The notes under the pieces were generated by a model that saw nothing but the letters and a program-made list of their open reading frames with translations, was not told the DNA's origin and ran no database searches. Below are positions 51,031 through 59,858 of a stretch of DNA of 64,000 bases, one piece after another (within the stretch, counting starts at the first letter, position 1; every line of letters starts with the position of its first letter). The stretch covers positions 62,001-126,000 of the forward strand of contig JAPPBN010000034.1 in assembly GCA_026705025.1 (NCBI GenBank). The letters are read 5' to 3'. Made by a program: the position numbers and the translations under genes. The DNA is from Bin125 sp026705025 (lineage in GTDB: Bacteria > Chloroflexota > Dehalococcoidia > Bin125).

Positions 51031-52260
51031 TCAGCCAGAGAGGCCACTGCGGTGGCCACTGACGATCCCTTCCGCATCGAGCTTGGCAAACTCCTCAGCC
51101 TCGATCCCAAGGTCGTCGCAGAGCACTTGGGCGGTGTGCTGCCCAAGCAGTGGCGCAGCCGTCATCGCGACGTTTGAGCCCGACAGTCGCGGCGCCCAGC
51201 CAAGCTGGCGGATGGCGCCCCATTCGGGATGATCAAGATGCTGGATGAAGCCTCGCTCTTCGAAGTGCGGATTGTGAAAGAGGTCGTAGGTATCGTGCGT
51301 GGCCGAGCAGGGCACACCGGCTCCGGCCAGGATCTCCTGGGCCTCCCACTTGGTGTGTTGCCTCGTCCAGTTGCGAATCTCGTCCTTGAGTTCTTCCTGG
51401 TGCTCAACCCTGCCGGCGTCCTCGACGAATCGCGGATCGACGGTCAGTTCCGGTCGCTCCATGGCTGTGCACAGCGTGTCCCACATCCGGGACGTCGTCA
51501 GGATGACGTAGACGTAGTCGTTCGATCCATCCGAATCCGGCGCCGGCTTGCAGGGATAGAGGTCGGAGGCGCTGAATCCGAAGCCGTTGCCGTTGCGTGG
51601 AACGACGCTCTCGCCCCAGCCTTCGGTCTGCGAGACGTAGGTGCGCATGTAGTAGGTCATCGCCTCCTGCATCGAGATCTCGATCTCCTGACCCTCGCCG
51701 GTGCGCAGCCGCTGGATGTAGGCGGCGGCAATTGCGAATGCCATCTGCATACCGGTGCCCGAGTCGCCGACCGCCGCCTTCGGCATCGTCGGCGGGCCGT
51801 CCGCGAATCCGGTGGTTGAGAACGCGCCGGCCGCGTTCTGCGCGATCGGATCGAAGCACTTGAACTCCGCATACGGACCAGTCAGCCCGAATCCCTTGAT
51901 TCGTGCGTAGATGATGCTCGGCTGAACCGACTTGAGCGCCTCGTAGGTCAGACCCAACCGCTCCATCACACCCGGGCCATAGTTCTCGACGAACACGTCA
52001 TAATGCGGCGCCAGTTCGAGCAGGAGTTCTCGTCCGCGCTCAGAGCTCAGATCGATCGCCACCGAGCGCTTGTTGGAATTCCAGGCGACGAAGTAGGGCG
52101 AATCGAGCCCGTCCTCGCGCACGCCGCGGCCCGGATCGCCCTGGCCCGGCTGCTCGATCTTGACCACGTCGGCGCCCAGCCAGGCCAGCGCCTGCGTGCA
52201 GGACGTTCCCGCTTCGTACTGTGTCATGTCGAGGATGCGGAGTCCGTCGAGCGCTGGCAT
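51031..52260 (-). CDS. CaiB/BaiF family CoA-transferase
   Basis: 409-residue paralogue of the gene at 49695, with LRILDMTQYEAGTSCTQALA, NKRSVAIDLSSERGRELL, AVGDSGTGMQMAFAIAAAY, and GVPCSATHDTYDLFHNPHFE. All motifs for activity are kept. It is upstream of and co-directional with 49695-50915 and downstream of the WGE gene at 52317, so all three may be on one transcript, about 57 bp separating it from the WGE gene. Confidence 0.92.
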   Translation of the reverse strand: MPALDGLRILDMTQYEAGTSCTQALAWLGADVVKIEQPGQGDPGRGVREDGLDSPYFVAWNSNKRSVAIDLSSERGRELLLELAPHYDVFVENYGPGVMERLGLTYEALKSVQPSIIYARIKGFGLTGPYAEFKCFDPIAQNAAGAFSTTGFADGPPTMPKAAVGDSGTGMQMAFAIAAAYIQRLRTGEGQEIEISMQEAMTYYMRTYVSQTEGWGESVVPRNGNGFGFSASDLYPCKPAPDSDGSNDYVYVILTTSRMWDTLCTAMERPELTVDPRFVEDAGRVEHQEELKDEIRNWTRQHTKWEAQEILAGAGVPCSATHDTYDLFHNPHFEERGFIQHLDHPEWGAIRQLGWAPRLSGSNVAMTAAPLLGQHTAQVLCDDLGIEAEEFAKLDAEGIVSGHRSGLSG

Positions 52261-52316
52261 GAGTGGTTCCTTCCTGTTGCGATGATCGGGTCGCTCTTCA
52301 GGCGATCGGCATCGCG

Positions 52317-53516
52317 TTAGTGATCATGGTCGTTACCGTGGCCGCCATCCGTAGAGGGACGACCGTGACCGCCCTTCGGGCCTCCGATGTGGACGTTGGG
52401 CGTGCCGTCAAAGATCATCGCGCCTTCGAAGAATCGGGCGTTGGGATGGTTGGCGTACATGTAGTGCAGCGCCGCCGCGGCGAGCAACACCTCAAAGCGC
52501 GCCAGGTCCATCACCGTAAAGCGAATCAGGTCCCGCTTCGCAAACCCGAGCTTGCTCAGCGGGTATTCGCCGATCGAACCGAGGAATGGCGGGTTGTCCG
52601 AGTCCGCGATGGCCCTGATTGCAGCTGGCAGGAGGTCGGCTTCCAGCACGAGCAGCCCGGCCACATCAGGATTGTCACTCAGGGCGTTCTCGATCTGTTC
52701 GTCGGCGTCTTCGGCGCTGAGTTGAAGCTGTTCAACATCGCCGCCGGTGTACTCCTCCTCCAGCACGGTGCAGATGTTCTTGCGGGCTGCATACGCGTCG
52801 TGATGGATCACGCACAGGACAGGTCCGGCAACCGGGGCCGAGTTGAATTGTTCCGCTGCCCGGCGGCCGGCCGCGGTTTCGTCCATCGAGACGTGGATCA
52901 GCGATCCGGCACGGTCGGCGTGCTCTTCGCCCGCTCCGAAGCTAGCGATTTGGACGCCATGCGCTGCTGCTGCCTCCAGCGCCGGAATGATCTGGTCGGC
53001 GTCAGCCAGGGTGGCGAGGATCATCCTCGCGCCGTCATCGACGCATTGCTCGATCGCGTCAACTCGATCATCGACATTGGTGTGAGTTGAGTAGTCGAGC
53101 TTCACTCCAATCAGATTGGCCGCCCGTGAAGCGTGGAACTCCACGAACTGCCAGAACAGATTGTCGGAATCGCCGTTTGCGACCACGCAAAGCGAGGGCA
53201 TTGGCGTTGCTGGCAAGGGCGTCTGGACCTCGATCCGACCGCTGTTGCGCCACAGATCGACGGGAGAATTGGCCGGGAACAGCCGGGGACGCGGCAGGAT
53301 TCGCTCGCCCCACTGACTTCCGTCCCACTGCTGCAGGGCGAACTCGACGCGTCCGTCGGCCAGTTGCTTCGCGTTGATCCGCACTTCGGTCGTGACGCGG
53401 TCGTGCGAATCAGCTTCGGCCGATTCGAACATGAGCTGGTTAATCAGCGTGGTCACGACAATCGCCGCCGCAACGGCAATGGCGACCAGGAGATGGGTGC
53501 GATAACGGGCAAGCAT
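52317..53516 (-). CDS. WGE-domain periplasmic-binding-like protein with His-rich tail
   Basis: 399 residues with one WGE and one binding unit. A signal anchor (LLVAIAVAAAIVVTTLI) is at residues 9-25, the WGE domain has QWGERILPRPRLF (WGE 69-71), and the binding domain includes LCVVANGDSDNLFWQ, DAIEQCVDDGARMILATLAD, QIASFGAGEEHADRAGSLIH and VLCVIHHDAYAARKNIC. The last 22 residues are rich in Gly and His (five His, ending HDH), which could bind metal. No transporter is adjacent. It is the shortest member of the family here and differs in the C-lobe. Confidence 0.8.
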   Translation of the reverse strand: MLARYRTHLLVAIAVAAAIVVTTLINQLMFESAEADSHDRVTTEVRINAKQLADGRVEFALQQWDGSQWGERILPRPRLFPANSPVDLWRNSGRIEVQTPLPATPMPSLCVVANGDSDNLFWQFVEFHASRAANLIGVKLDYSTHTNVDDRVDAIEQCVDDGARMILATLADADQIIPALEAAAAHGVQIASFGAGEEHADRAGSLIHVSMDETAAGRRAAEQFNSAPVAGPVLCVIHHDAYAARKNICTVLEEEYTGGDVEQLQLSAEDADEQIENALSDNPDVAGLLVLEADLLPAAIRAIADSDNPPFLGSIGEYPLSKLGFAKRDLIRFTVMDLARFEVLLAAAALHYMYANHPNARFFEGAMIFDGTPNVHIGGPKGGHGRPSTDGGHGNDHDH

Positions 53517-53654
53517 GCATCAACCTTCCGCGGGCGCCGCATCGTGCGCCTGATCGCCGACATCATAGTGATCCTCAGCGCCCGTCACCCACCCGCTCGA
53601 TCAGCCCGTACCATGCCTCTCAGGCACCAGAGCGCAGGGGATGGAGTCCAGATC

Positions 53655-54479
53655 ATGACCACCGCACCAGCCGTTGGAATCTCAGCGGACGCACCGCCCG
53701 AACCCGACAGCTACGACTGGCCCGGCATCGTGGCCGGCCTGCAGCGCTATCTACGCCTGACCGCGACGCCCGTCGGGATGAAGATGTTCGAGACGGTCGA
53801 AGAGATGCAGGAAGTCGAGCGCATCCGCCGCCCGCAGTTCAAGCACGCCCTTGACCAGCTGGTCGCCCAGTCGCGTTGGCTCAACTTCACGCTCGGCGTG
53901 ACGATGGACGACCTGATCGGCGCTCAGTGCGGCGCGCCGGTGGGTCTGCATCCCAACGAAGACGACGGCGAGTGGCGTCTGCGCACCACCATGACCAATG
54001 TCTGGTTCGAGACCGACGAAGACTCAATCCTCCATCAACAGGCGATGGACGTGATGCCCTACGGCCGGTACGCGGCGCTGGCGCTGTCGCCGATCGCCAC
54101 CGGCCGCCTCGATCCGCCCGACGTCGTGCTGCTCTATGGCACACCGGGACAGATGATCATCCTGATCAATGGACTGCAGTTCTCGGGCTTCAAGAAGTTC
54201 GAGTTCGCCTCGGTCGGCGAGTCCGCCTGCGCCGACAGTTGGGGCCGGGCGCTGCGTACCGGCGAGCCGTCACTCAGCATCCCCTGCTACGCCGAGCGCC
54301 GCTTCGGCGGCGTCCAGGACGACGAACTGCTGATGGCGATCCCGCCCCGATATCTGCCCAAGCTCCTCGACGGTCTGGACAAACTGTCACGGAACGGGCT
54401 CAGATATCCGATCCCGCCGCTCGGCATCCAGGCGGATCCGTCGGAGTCGCTGGCGAGGTCGTATCAGGACCGCTTCTAG
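53655..54479 (+). CDS. DUF169 family protein
   Basis: 274-residue DUF169 protein. The typical LRLTATPVGMKMFETVEEM is at residues 37-55, with QCGAPVGLH, AALALSPIATGRLDPPDVVL, FASVGESACADSW and GVQDDELLMAIPP. The family is of unknown biochemical function. The ATG at 53655 is preferred over upstream in-frame starts because AGGGGATGGAG precedes it and homology begins soon after. Confidence 0.85.
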   Translation: MTTAPAVGISADAPPEPDSYDWPGIVAGLQRYLRLTATPVGMKMFETVEEMQEVERIRRPQFKHALDQLVAQSRWLNFTLGVTMDDLIGAQCGAPVGLHPNEDDGEWRLRTTMTNVWFETDEDSILHQQAMDVMPYGRYAALALSPIATGRLDPPDVVLLYGTPGQMIILINGLQFSGFKKFEFASVGESACADSWGRALRTGEPSLSIPCYAERRFGGVQDDELLMAIPPRYLPKLLDGLDKLSRNGLRYPIPPLGIQADPSESLARSYQDRF

Positions 54480-54551
54480 GCACGGAACGCACCTGCTCGG
54501 CCCAGGGTGAGAGAAGGCCTCGACACTGCTTTGCGATTCAGCCGACCGGCT

Positions 54552-55337
54552 CTAGTAGTGAATCCCCCGACCGACGCCCCCGCCCGCCGCGATCGTGTCG
54601 CCGGTGATCGCAATCGATTTCGGCGAGGCCAGAAACGCCACGATGTTGGCGATGTCGTCGGAGTCGATGATCGTCCGCACCGAGTTGCCCGCCGCCATTC
54701 GGGATTCCGCTTCTTCCAGCGAAATCCCGTTTGATTCTGCAATCTGAGCAATCCGGTCCGGCGTCGCTTCCGTGCGGGTCAGCCCGGGATGCACGACCGT
54801 CACATTGATGCCGTCGGGACCAAGCTCGTCCGCCAGGTTCTTGGTCAGCGCCGCCACCGAGACGTTGCGGATCGAACCGACCGTGTTGCCGCTGCCCCGC
54901 GCAGCGAGTCCAGAGACATTGACGATTCGTCCCCAACCGTTCTCTTGCATGTACGGCGCCGCCGCCCGCGAGCAGCGCAGGTAGCCCAGCACCTTGACCT
55001 GTAGATCTGCGAGCGCGTGCTCGGCGGTCAACTCCGACAGCGGCAGAGGACCATGAACGCTGCCAGGCGAAGCCGCGTTGTTGACCAGGATGTCCAGCCC
55101 GCCCAGCGCCTCCGCCGCGCCGCGGACCATCGCCTCGACGGAGTCATCGTCTGCGGCGTCGTACGCGAGCCAGGCTGCCGCGCCCAGCTCATCTGATGCC
55201 ACCGCCAGCCGGTCCGGATCGCGCGCCGAAATCGCGACCTCGCATCCTTCCTCGATCAGCACCCGCGCGATCGCCTTGCCGATTCCGCGACTGCCGCCGG
55301 TGACCAGTGCTCGTTTGCCCTGGAGTTGTAGGTCCAT
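54552..55337 (-). CDS. Short-chain dehydrogenase/reductase (SDR)
   Basis: 261-residue SDR with ALVTGGSRGIGKAIA near residues 10-24 and LDILVNNAASPGS; the serine is in RIVNVSGLAARG. The usual YxxxK is replaced by a less standard segment (RNVSVAALTKNLADELG), in which the Tyr is absent, so activity may be altered or the enzyme may use an unusual acid/base. A VVHPGLTRTEA block follows. It is one base downstream of the phosphoesterase gene. Confidence 0.85.
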   Translation of the reverse strand: MDLQLQGKRALVTGGSRGIGKAIARVLIEEGCEVAISARDPDRLAVASDELGAAAWLAYDAADDDSVEAMVRGAAEALGGLDILVNNAASPGSVHGPLPLSELTAEHALADLQVKVLGYLRCSRAAAPYMQENGWGRIVNVSGLAARGSGNTVGSIRNVSVAALTKNLADELGPDGINVTVVHPGLTRTEATPDRIAQIAESNGISLEEAESRMAAGNSVRTIIDSDDIANIVAFLASPKSIAITGDTIAAGGGVGRGIHY

Positions 55338-55338
55338 C

Positions 55339-55992
55339 TCAGGCTCCGTTCGGGACGATGCGCTCGTGTGGCGCCTTCAGAAACTCGTTCGCCGTGATTG
55401 TGTGTCCGTCCAGCGATGCTTCGACAACGTGCCCATACTCCACCACGACATGCTGCGGACGCGACGGATTGCGGTGACCCTCGCTCGGACCGAGCGCAAC
55501 GATCTCTGCCTCGAGCCGGTGCGGAGTGATTGTCAGCATGCCGATCGCGCCCAGACGCGTTGACAGGTGATGCGGCAGCGACGGGCTGCCCGGATTGATC
55601 AACAGCACGTCGTCGCGGTACTCCAGCCGCTCGACGTGCGTGTCTCCGCCAATCAGCACATCTACCCATTCATCGTTCAGTGAGGCCGCCAGGATCTCGC
55701 CGATCGGCCGCGACTCTGGACGCAGTTCATGCGCCAACCCGATCCGAAACCCCTCAACGTCAAGAAACTGATGCTCGGCCAACCGCGGATCATCGAAGAT
55801 GTCGTTGTTGCCCCGCACCGCTAGCACCGGCGCGAACTGCTCACACCAGTCCAGCACGGCCGGCACCGTGATGTCGCCCCCGTGCAAAATCAGCTCAACG
55901 CCGGCCAACGCCTGACCCGTCTCGGGTCCAAGTTCGTCCATCGAATGCAGCAATTGGGGCAGATGAGTGTCAGAGATCAGGCCGATGCGCAT
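55339..55992 (-). CDS. Metallophosphoesterase (YfcE-like)
   Basis: 217-residue calcineurin-like phosphoesterase. All metal-binding motifs are visible: LISDTHLPQ at residues 4-12, LILHGGDIT near 35, VRGNND near 57, and GGDTHVE with NPGSPSLP in the C-terminal half. It should hydrolyse phosphodiesters or monoesters using two metal ions. It precedes the SDR gene on the same strand and probably shares its transcript. Confidence 0.88.
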   Translation of the reverse strand: MRIGLISDTHLPQLLHSMDELGPETGQALAGVELILHGGDITVPAVLDWCEQFAPVLAVRGNNDIFDDPRLAEHQFLDVEGFRIGLAHELRPESRPIGEILAASLNDEWVDVLIGGDTHVERLEYRDDVLLINPGSPSLPHHLSTRLGAIGMLTITPHRLEAEIVALGPSEGHRNPSRPQHVVVEYGHVVEASLDGHTITANEFLKAPHERIVPNGA

Positions 55993-56092
55993 GCTCGCAG
56001 GCTACGCCGGGGCCGGGATCAGCGCTAGCCTGATCAGGCTTGCGTCCATACGACTTCTTGCTTGCGTCTGTCCGACGCGGAAAGGCTGTGAG

Positions 56093-57277
56093 ATGGCACA
56101 GGAACGACTGGCGGCGATCGCCGGTATCCACGAATATCCATTGCGAGTCGCCCCCGGCGTCTCCTCGATGCAGATCAAAGCGGACTCGATGAAGCGAGCC
56201 CTTGACGACGCTGGCCTCGACTGGGGCGACGTTGATGGTCTCTACGACGCGCTCGACGGCGAAGGGGGCGGCGGCCTAGGCCTCGCCGCGTACCTCGGGA
56301 TCAAGCCGCGCCTGCTCGACACGACCCAGGTCGGCGGCTCCTCCTACGAGTTCCACGCCTCCCACGCCCTGCGCGACATCGCCGCCGGACGCTGCAACGT
56401 CGCCGTCACTACCTACGGCTCCACCGCCGCGTCGATGCGCGTGCCGATCGGCACCGGCGGCATGGGCCGCGGCGGAGCCTCGTGGCAGCAGAACATGGAA
56501 GCGCCCTACGGTGGCACGCTGATCAGCAACTACGCGATGGTCGCCCACCGCCATATGCACGAGTACGGCACCACCACCGAGCAACTCGCCCAGATCTCGG
56601 TCGCCACGCGCAAGCACGCGATGCGCAATCCCGAGGCGGTCAAGGCAATGACCGACCTGCAATTCGTCAAGGTCGACGAGATCACCGTCGAGGACGTGCT
56701 CGAATCGCGGATCATCGCCGACCCGCTGCACCTGCTCGAGTGCTGCATGATCTCCGACGGCGGCGGCGCGGCCGTCTTTGTCTCGCCCGAGATCGCGCGC
56801 GACATCAAGAAGAAGCCGGTTTGGATCATCGGCGCCGGCGAGGCCACCAAGTACCGCGAGAACGGCGGCGACATCACCACCTCCGCCGGCGCGCAGAGCG
56901 CCCCCGCCGCCTACGGTCAGGCCGGTGTCACGCCCGACGAGATCGACATCGCCATGATCTACGACTCCTTCAGCATCACCGTCGCCGTGATGCTCGAAGA
57001 CCTCGGCTTCTGCGCCAAGGGCGAAGTCGGCCAGTTCATCGAGGACGGCCATCTGGCCTTCGACCAGCCAGGGCTGACCCTCAACACCGACGGCGGAGGA
57101 CTCTCCTCCAACCACCCCGGCATGCGCGGACTCTTCCTCCTGCTTGAGTCAGTGAGACAACTCCGGGGCGAGTCGAACAGCCAGGTCGACGGAGCCAAAC
57201 TCGCCGTCGCTCACGGCAATGGGGGACTCCTCGGAGGCACCCACACCGGCGGCACCGTCATCCTCGCCGCCGACTAA
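56093..57277 (+). CDS. Thiolase-like (lipid-transfer/SCP-x type) protein lacking the usual Cys
   Basis: 394-residue thiolase-fold protein of the SCP-x/lipid-transfer group. Visible blocks are AAIAGIHEYPLR, the segment TTQVGGSSYEFHASHAL where classical thiolases have the nucleophile cysteine, MIYDSFSITVAVMLEDLGFC, SNHPGMRG and VAHGNGGLLGGTHTGG. Absence of the cysteine fits the aldolase-like members (Ltp2), which act with a DUF35 partner in side-chain cleavage of steroid-type acyl-CoAs. A DUF35 gene follows 81 bp later. The ATG at 56093 follows AAAGGCTGTGAG. Confidence 0.85.
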   Translation: MAQERLAAIAGIHEYPLRVAPGVSSMQIKADSMKRALDDAGLDWGDVDGLYDALDGEGGGGLGLAAYLGIKPRLLDTTQVGGSSYEFHASHALRDIAAGRCNVAVTTYGSTAASMRVPIGTGGMGRGGASWQQNMEAPYGGTLISNYAMVAHRHMHEYGTTTEQLAQISVATRKHAMRNPEAVKAMTDLQFVKVDEITVEDVLESRIIADPLHLLECCMISDGGGAAVFVSPEIARDIKKKPVWIIGAGEATKYRENGGDITTSAGAQSAPAAYGQAGVTPDEIDIAMIYDSFSITVAVMLEDLGFCAKGEVGQFIEDGHLAFDQPGLTLNTDGGGLSSNHPGMRGLFLLLESVRQLRGESNSQVDGAKLAVAHGNGGLLGGTHTGGTVILAAD

Positions 57278-57287
57278 CCGGATCCGA

Positions 57288-57324
57288 TCCCCTCTCCCTC
57301 TGGGAGAGGGCTAGGGTGAGGGCC
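57288..57324. repeat. CCCTCTCCC...AGGGTGAGGG palindromic repeat
   Basis: CCCTCTCCCTCTGGGAGAGG followed by GCTAGGGTGAGGG, between the thiolase-like and DUF35 genes. It is a shortened copy of the element at 31041. Confidence 0.7.
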
Positions 57325-57358
57325 TTCCCTCCCCAGAAACAACGGGAGACACTCCAAC

Positions 57359-57772
57359 ATGGCCAACCGACCACAACCCAGCTTCCCCGAGCCGGACACC
57401 CAGCACTTCTGGGACGGATGCAAAGAGGGCGAGCTGCGTTACCAGACCGACTCCGACGGTAACGTCGTCTTCTACCCCCGCGGACACTCCACCGTCACCG
57501 GCGACCGCGGACTGAGCTGGAACGTGTCCTCGGGCCTCGGCACCGTCTACACCTACTCCGTCGTCCGCCAGAACCGAATGCCCGGCTTCCAGGAGCTCGG
57601 CGCATACGCCGTCGCCTACATCGACCTCGATGAAGGCTTCCGCATGATGAGCACCATCGTCGGTGTCAGTGATCCGACCACCGACATCCACATCGGCCAA
57701 CGGGTCAGGGTCGAGTTCGAGGAACAGGCCGGCGACGACGCCTACCCGATTCCCGTCTTCCGCCCGGTCTGA
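57359..57772 (+). CDS. DUF35 OB-fold protein without zinc-ribbon cysteines
   Basis: 137-residue DUF35/OB-fold protein. The N-terminal helix FWDGCKEGELRYQ is present, but where the family's zinc ribbon normally has two CxxC pairs there is only DSDGNVVFYPRGHS, so it cannot bind zinc in the usual way. The OB-fold part follows with GTVYTYSVVRQNRMPGFQ and GQRVRVEFEE. DUF35 proteins act with thiolase-like partners as acyl-CoA binding or catalytic modules, which matches the upstream gene. Confidence 0.82.
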   Translation: MANRPQPSFPEPDTQHFWDGCKEGELRYQTDSDGNVVFYPRGHSTVTGDRGLSWNVSSGLGTVYTYSVVRQNRMPGFQELGAYAVAYIDLDEGFRMMSTIVGVSDPTTDIHIGQRVRVEFEEQAGDDAYPIPVFRPV

Positions 57773-57860
57773 CGGACATCTGTTCCGTAGGACACACGTG
57801 CTAGATGAAAATCGGCTGGGGTTTTCCATCTCAAACCGCTAAGCCGATACGATCTCGCTG

Positions 57861-58928
57861 ATGTCCAGCCGACGACCCACCATCGCCGAGCGCCTGATCG
57901 ACGACCTCGGCGCTCGCGCGCCTCAACACAGTCGTGACGCCGATCTGGCGATCGAGGCGCACGGACTCGTTAAGCACTTCGGCGACATCCATGCCGTCAA
58001 CGGCATCGACCTGCGTGTCCGCCCCGGCCAGGTCTTTGGCTTCCTCGGACAGAACGGCAGCGGCAAGACCACCACCGTGCGCATGTTGACGACCCTCCTG
58101 CGCCCGACAGACGGCACTGCCCGGGTCGCCGGATTCGACGTCCTGAACCAGGACCGGCAGGTCCGCCGCGCAGTCGGCGTCGCCCTGCAGGAGGCCGGAC
58201 TCGACATCCTCCAGACCGGACGTGAACTCCTGCGCTTGCAATCCCGCCTCTACAACGTGCCCCGCGGCGAGATCGAAGACCGGATTGCGCATCTCCTCGA
58301 AGTCGTCGACCTGACCGATGACGCCGACCGACGAATCGGCGGCTACTCCGGCGGCATGCAGCGTCGACTCGACCTTGCCTCCGCCCTCGTCCACTCGCCG
58401 CCCATCATCTTCCTCGACGAACCGACCACCGGTCTTGACCCGGTTTCCCGGCAGAACCTCTGGGAGTACATCCAGCGACTCAACCGCGAGGACGGCGTCA
58501 CCTTCTTCCTCACGACCCAGTACCTCGAGGAGGCCGACCAACTCTGTGACGAAATCGCCATCCTCGACGCCGGCGAAATCGTCCAACAGGGCACGCCGGA
58601 CGGACTCAAGGCGACCGTCTCCGCCGACGTGATCTACGTCCAGGTCGAAGGCGACGAACAGGCGCAACAGCGCGCCGTCAGCGCCCTCTTGCCCTTGCCC
58701 AACGTCGAGGATGCCCAGTGGGACTACAACGAGGGCGTCGCGATCTACAGCAAGAGCGGTCACGACACCTTGCCTCGGGTCGTCAGAACGCTCGACGATG
58801 AGAGCCTGCCCTTCAGCAATCTCCGACTGGCCCGCGCGACCCTCGATGATGTCTTCTTCAAGGCCACCGGACACCGCATTGAACCCGGCGACGCTGCAGC
58901 CCAGCAAACTCAGGGTGGTCCGGCGTGA
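57861..58928 (+). CDS. ABC exporter ATP-binding protein (DrrA type)
   Basis: 355-residue ATPase. Walker A is GQNGSGKTTT near residue 56, the signature is YSGGMQRRLDLASAL near 165, Walker B is IIFLDEPTTGLD near 182, and the H-loop lies in FLTTQYLEEADQL. The C-terminal 100 residues are typical for DrrA/CcmA-like exporters. With the next gene it should drive export of a small molecule or lipid. Its stop overlaps the permease start (GTGA). Confidence 0.92.
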   Translation: MSSRRPTIAERLIDDLGARAPQHSRDADLAIEAHGLVKHFGDIHAVNGIDLRVRPGQVFGFLGQNGSGKTTTVRMLTTLLRPTDGTARVAGFDVLNQDRQVRRAVGVALQEAGLDILQTGRELLRLQSRLYNVPRGEIEDRIAHLLEVVDLTDDADRRIGGYSGGMQRRLDLASALVHSPPIIFLDEPTTGLDPVSRQNLWEYIQRLNREDGVTFFLTTQYLEEADQLCDEIAILDAGEIVQQGTPDGLKATVSADVIYVQVEGDEQAQQRAVSALLPLPNVEDAQWDYNEGVAIYSKSGHDTLPRVVRTLDDESLPFSNLRLARATLDDVFFKATGHRIEPGDAAAQQTQGGPA

Positions 58929-59794
58929 GCGCCGCCGAGGCTCCCAGTCAACCGCAAACCTCCGCCGCCCGCGAGTCGGGGCCGATTCGCATCCTGATCG
59001 ACGCCCGCTACCTGGCCGGCCGCGCGATCCGTGAATCGCTGCGTCAGCCCGGCGTCGAAGTCACCAACATCTTCATCCCCCTCTTCTTCCTCGCCGTCTC
59101 CACCGGCGCAATAGCCAACTTCTCCGAGCGCGGCTTCGGCGTCGAAAATTACCTCGCCTTCCAGCTCCCCGTCGCCGTGCTTCAGGCCGTCGCTGGCTCG
59201 TCCTCCGCCTCCGGCATCGCGATCGTCCTCGACATGGAGCGCGGTTACTTCGACAAACTCCTCCTCACCCCCGCTTCGCGCTGGTCGCTGATCATCGGCC
59301 GCGTCTGGGCCGACGCCGTCCGAGCGATCTTCTTCGCCACCATCATGGTGATCGCCGCCCTCGGCGCCGGCTCCGGCATGGCCTCCGGCGTTCCTGGCGC
59401 GATCCTCATCCTCGTCATCGCCGGACTCTTCGGCGGCGCCTACAGCGGGATCGGCATCTTCATCGCGATGCGCACCGGCAATGCTCAGGCCGCCCAGGCC
59501 GGCTTCTTGCTGTTCTTCCCCTTGCTCTTCATGGCCCCGGCCTTCGCCCCCCTCGACGTGTTCGACTCATGGCTCAAATGGATCGCCACGGTCAATCCCG
59601 TCACCTACATCATGGAAGGCATGCGCGGCCTGGTGATGGACGGCTACATGTGGCCGATCTTCGAGGACGGCCAGGTCGTCGGCGTGAAGAACCCGCCCGC
59701 CCTGCACTGGGCCTTCGTCTCGCTGGCCGGGTTCAGCATCTTCACCCTGACCATCGCCTCTCTCGCCCTCCGAGCCCGCACCCGCGCCGACTGA
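58925..59794 (+). CDS. ABC-2 type exporter permease (DrrB type)
   Basis: 289-residue ABC-2 membrane protein with about six hydrophobic segments, including VTNIFIPLFFLAVSTGAIA and IFTLTIASLALRART at the ends. It has the ABC-2 block NPVTYIMEGMRGLVMDG near residue 225. It pairs with the preceding ATPase, from which it starts at an overlapping GTG. The exported substrate is unknown; homologues export antibiotics or lipids. Confidence 0.9.
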   Translation: MSAAEAPSQPQTSAARESGPIRILIDARYLAGRAIRESLRQPGVEVTNIFIPLFFLAVSTGAIANFSERGFGVENYLAFQLPVAVLQAVAGSSSASGIAIVLDMERGYFDKLLLTPASRWSLIIGRVWADAVRAIFFATIMVIAALGAGSGMASGVPGAILILVIAGLFGGAYSGIGIFIAMRTGNAQAAQAGFLLFFPLLFMAPAFAPLDVFDSWLKWIATVNPVTYIMEGMRGLVMDGYMWPIFEDGQVVGVKNPPALHWAFVSLAGFSIFTLTIASLALRARTRAD

Positions 59795-59858
59795 CCAACC
59801 CGACTCCTCGGGTATCGTTATTCCCAAAGTTTGTGTTCCCAAACTGAGAAGGTTCTCT

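Noticed and set aside
51045..51065. GGCCAC/GTGGCC hairpin as a terminator
   Set aside because: It lies inside the last codons of the CoA-transferase gene and has no T-run.
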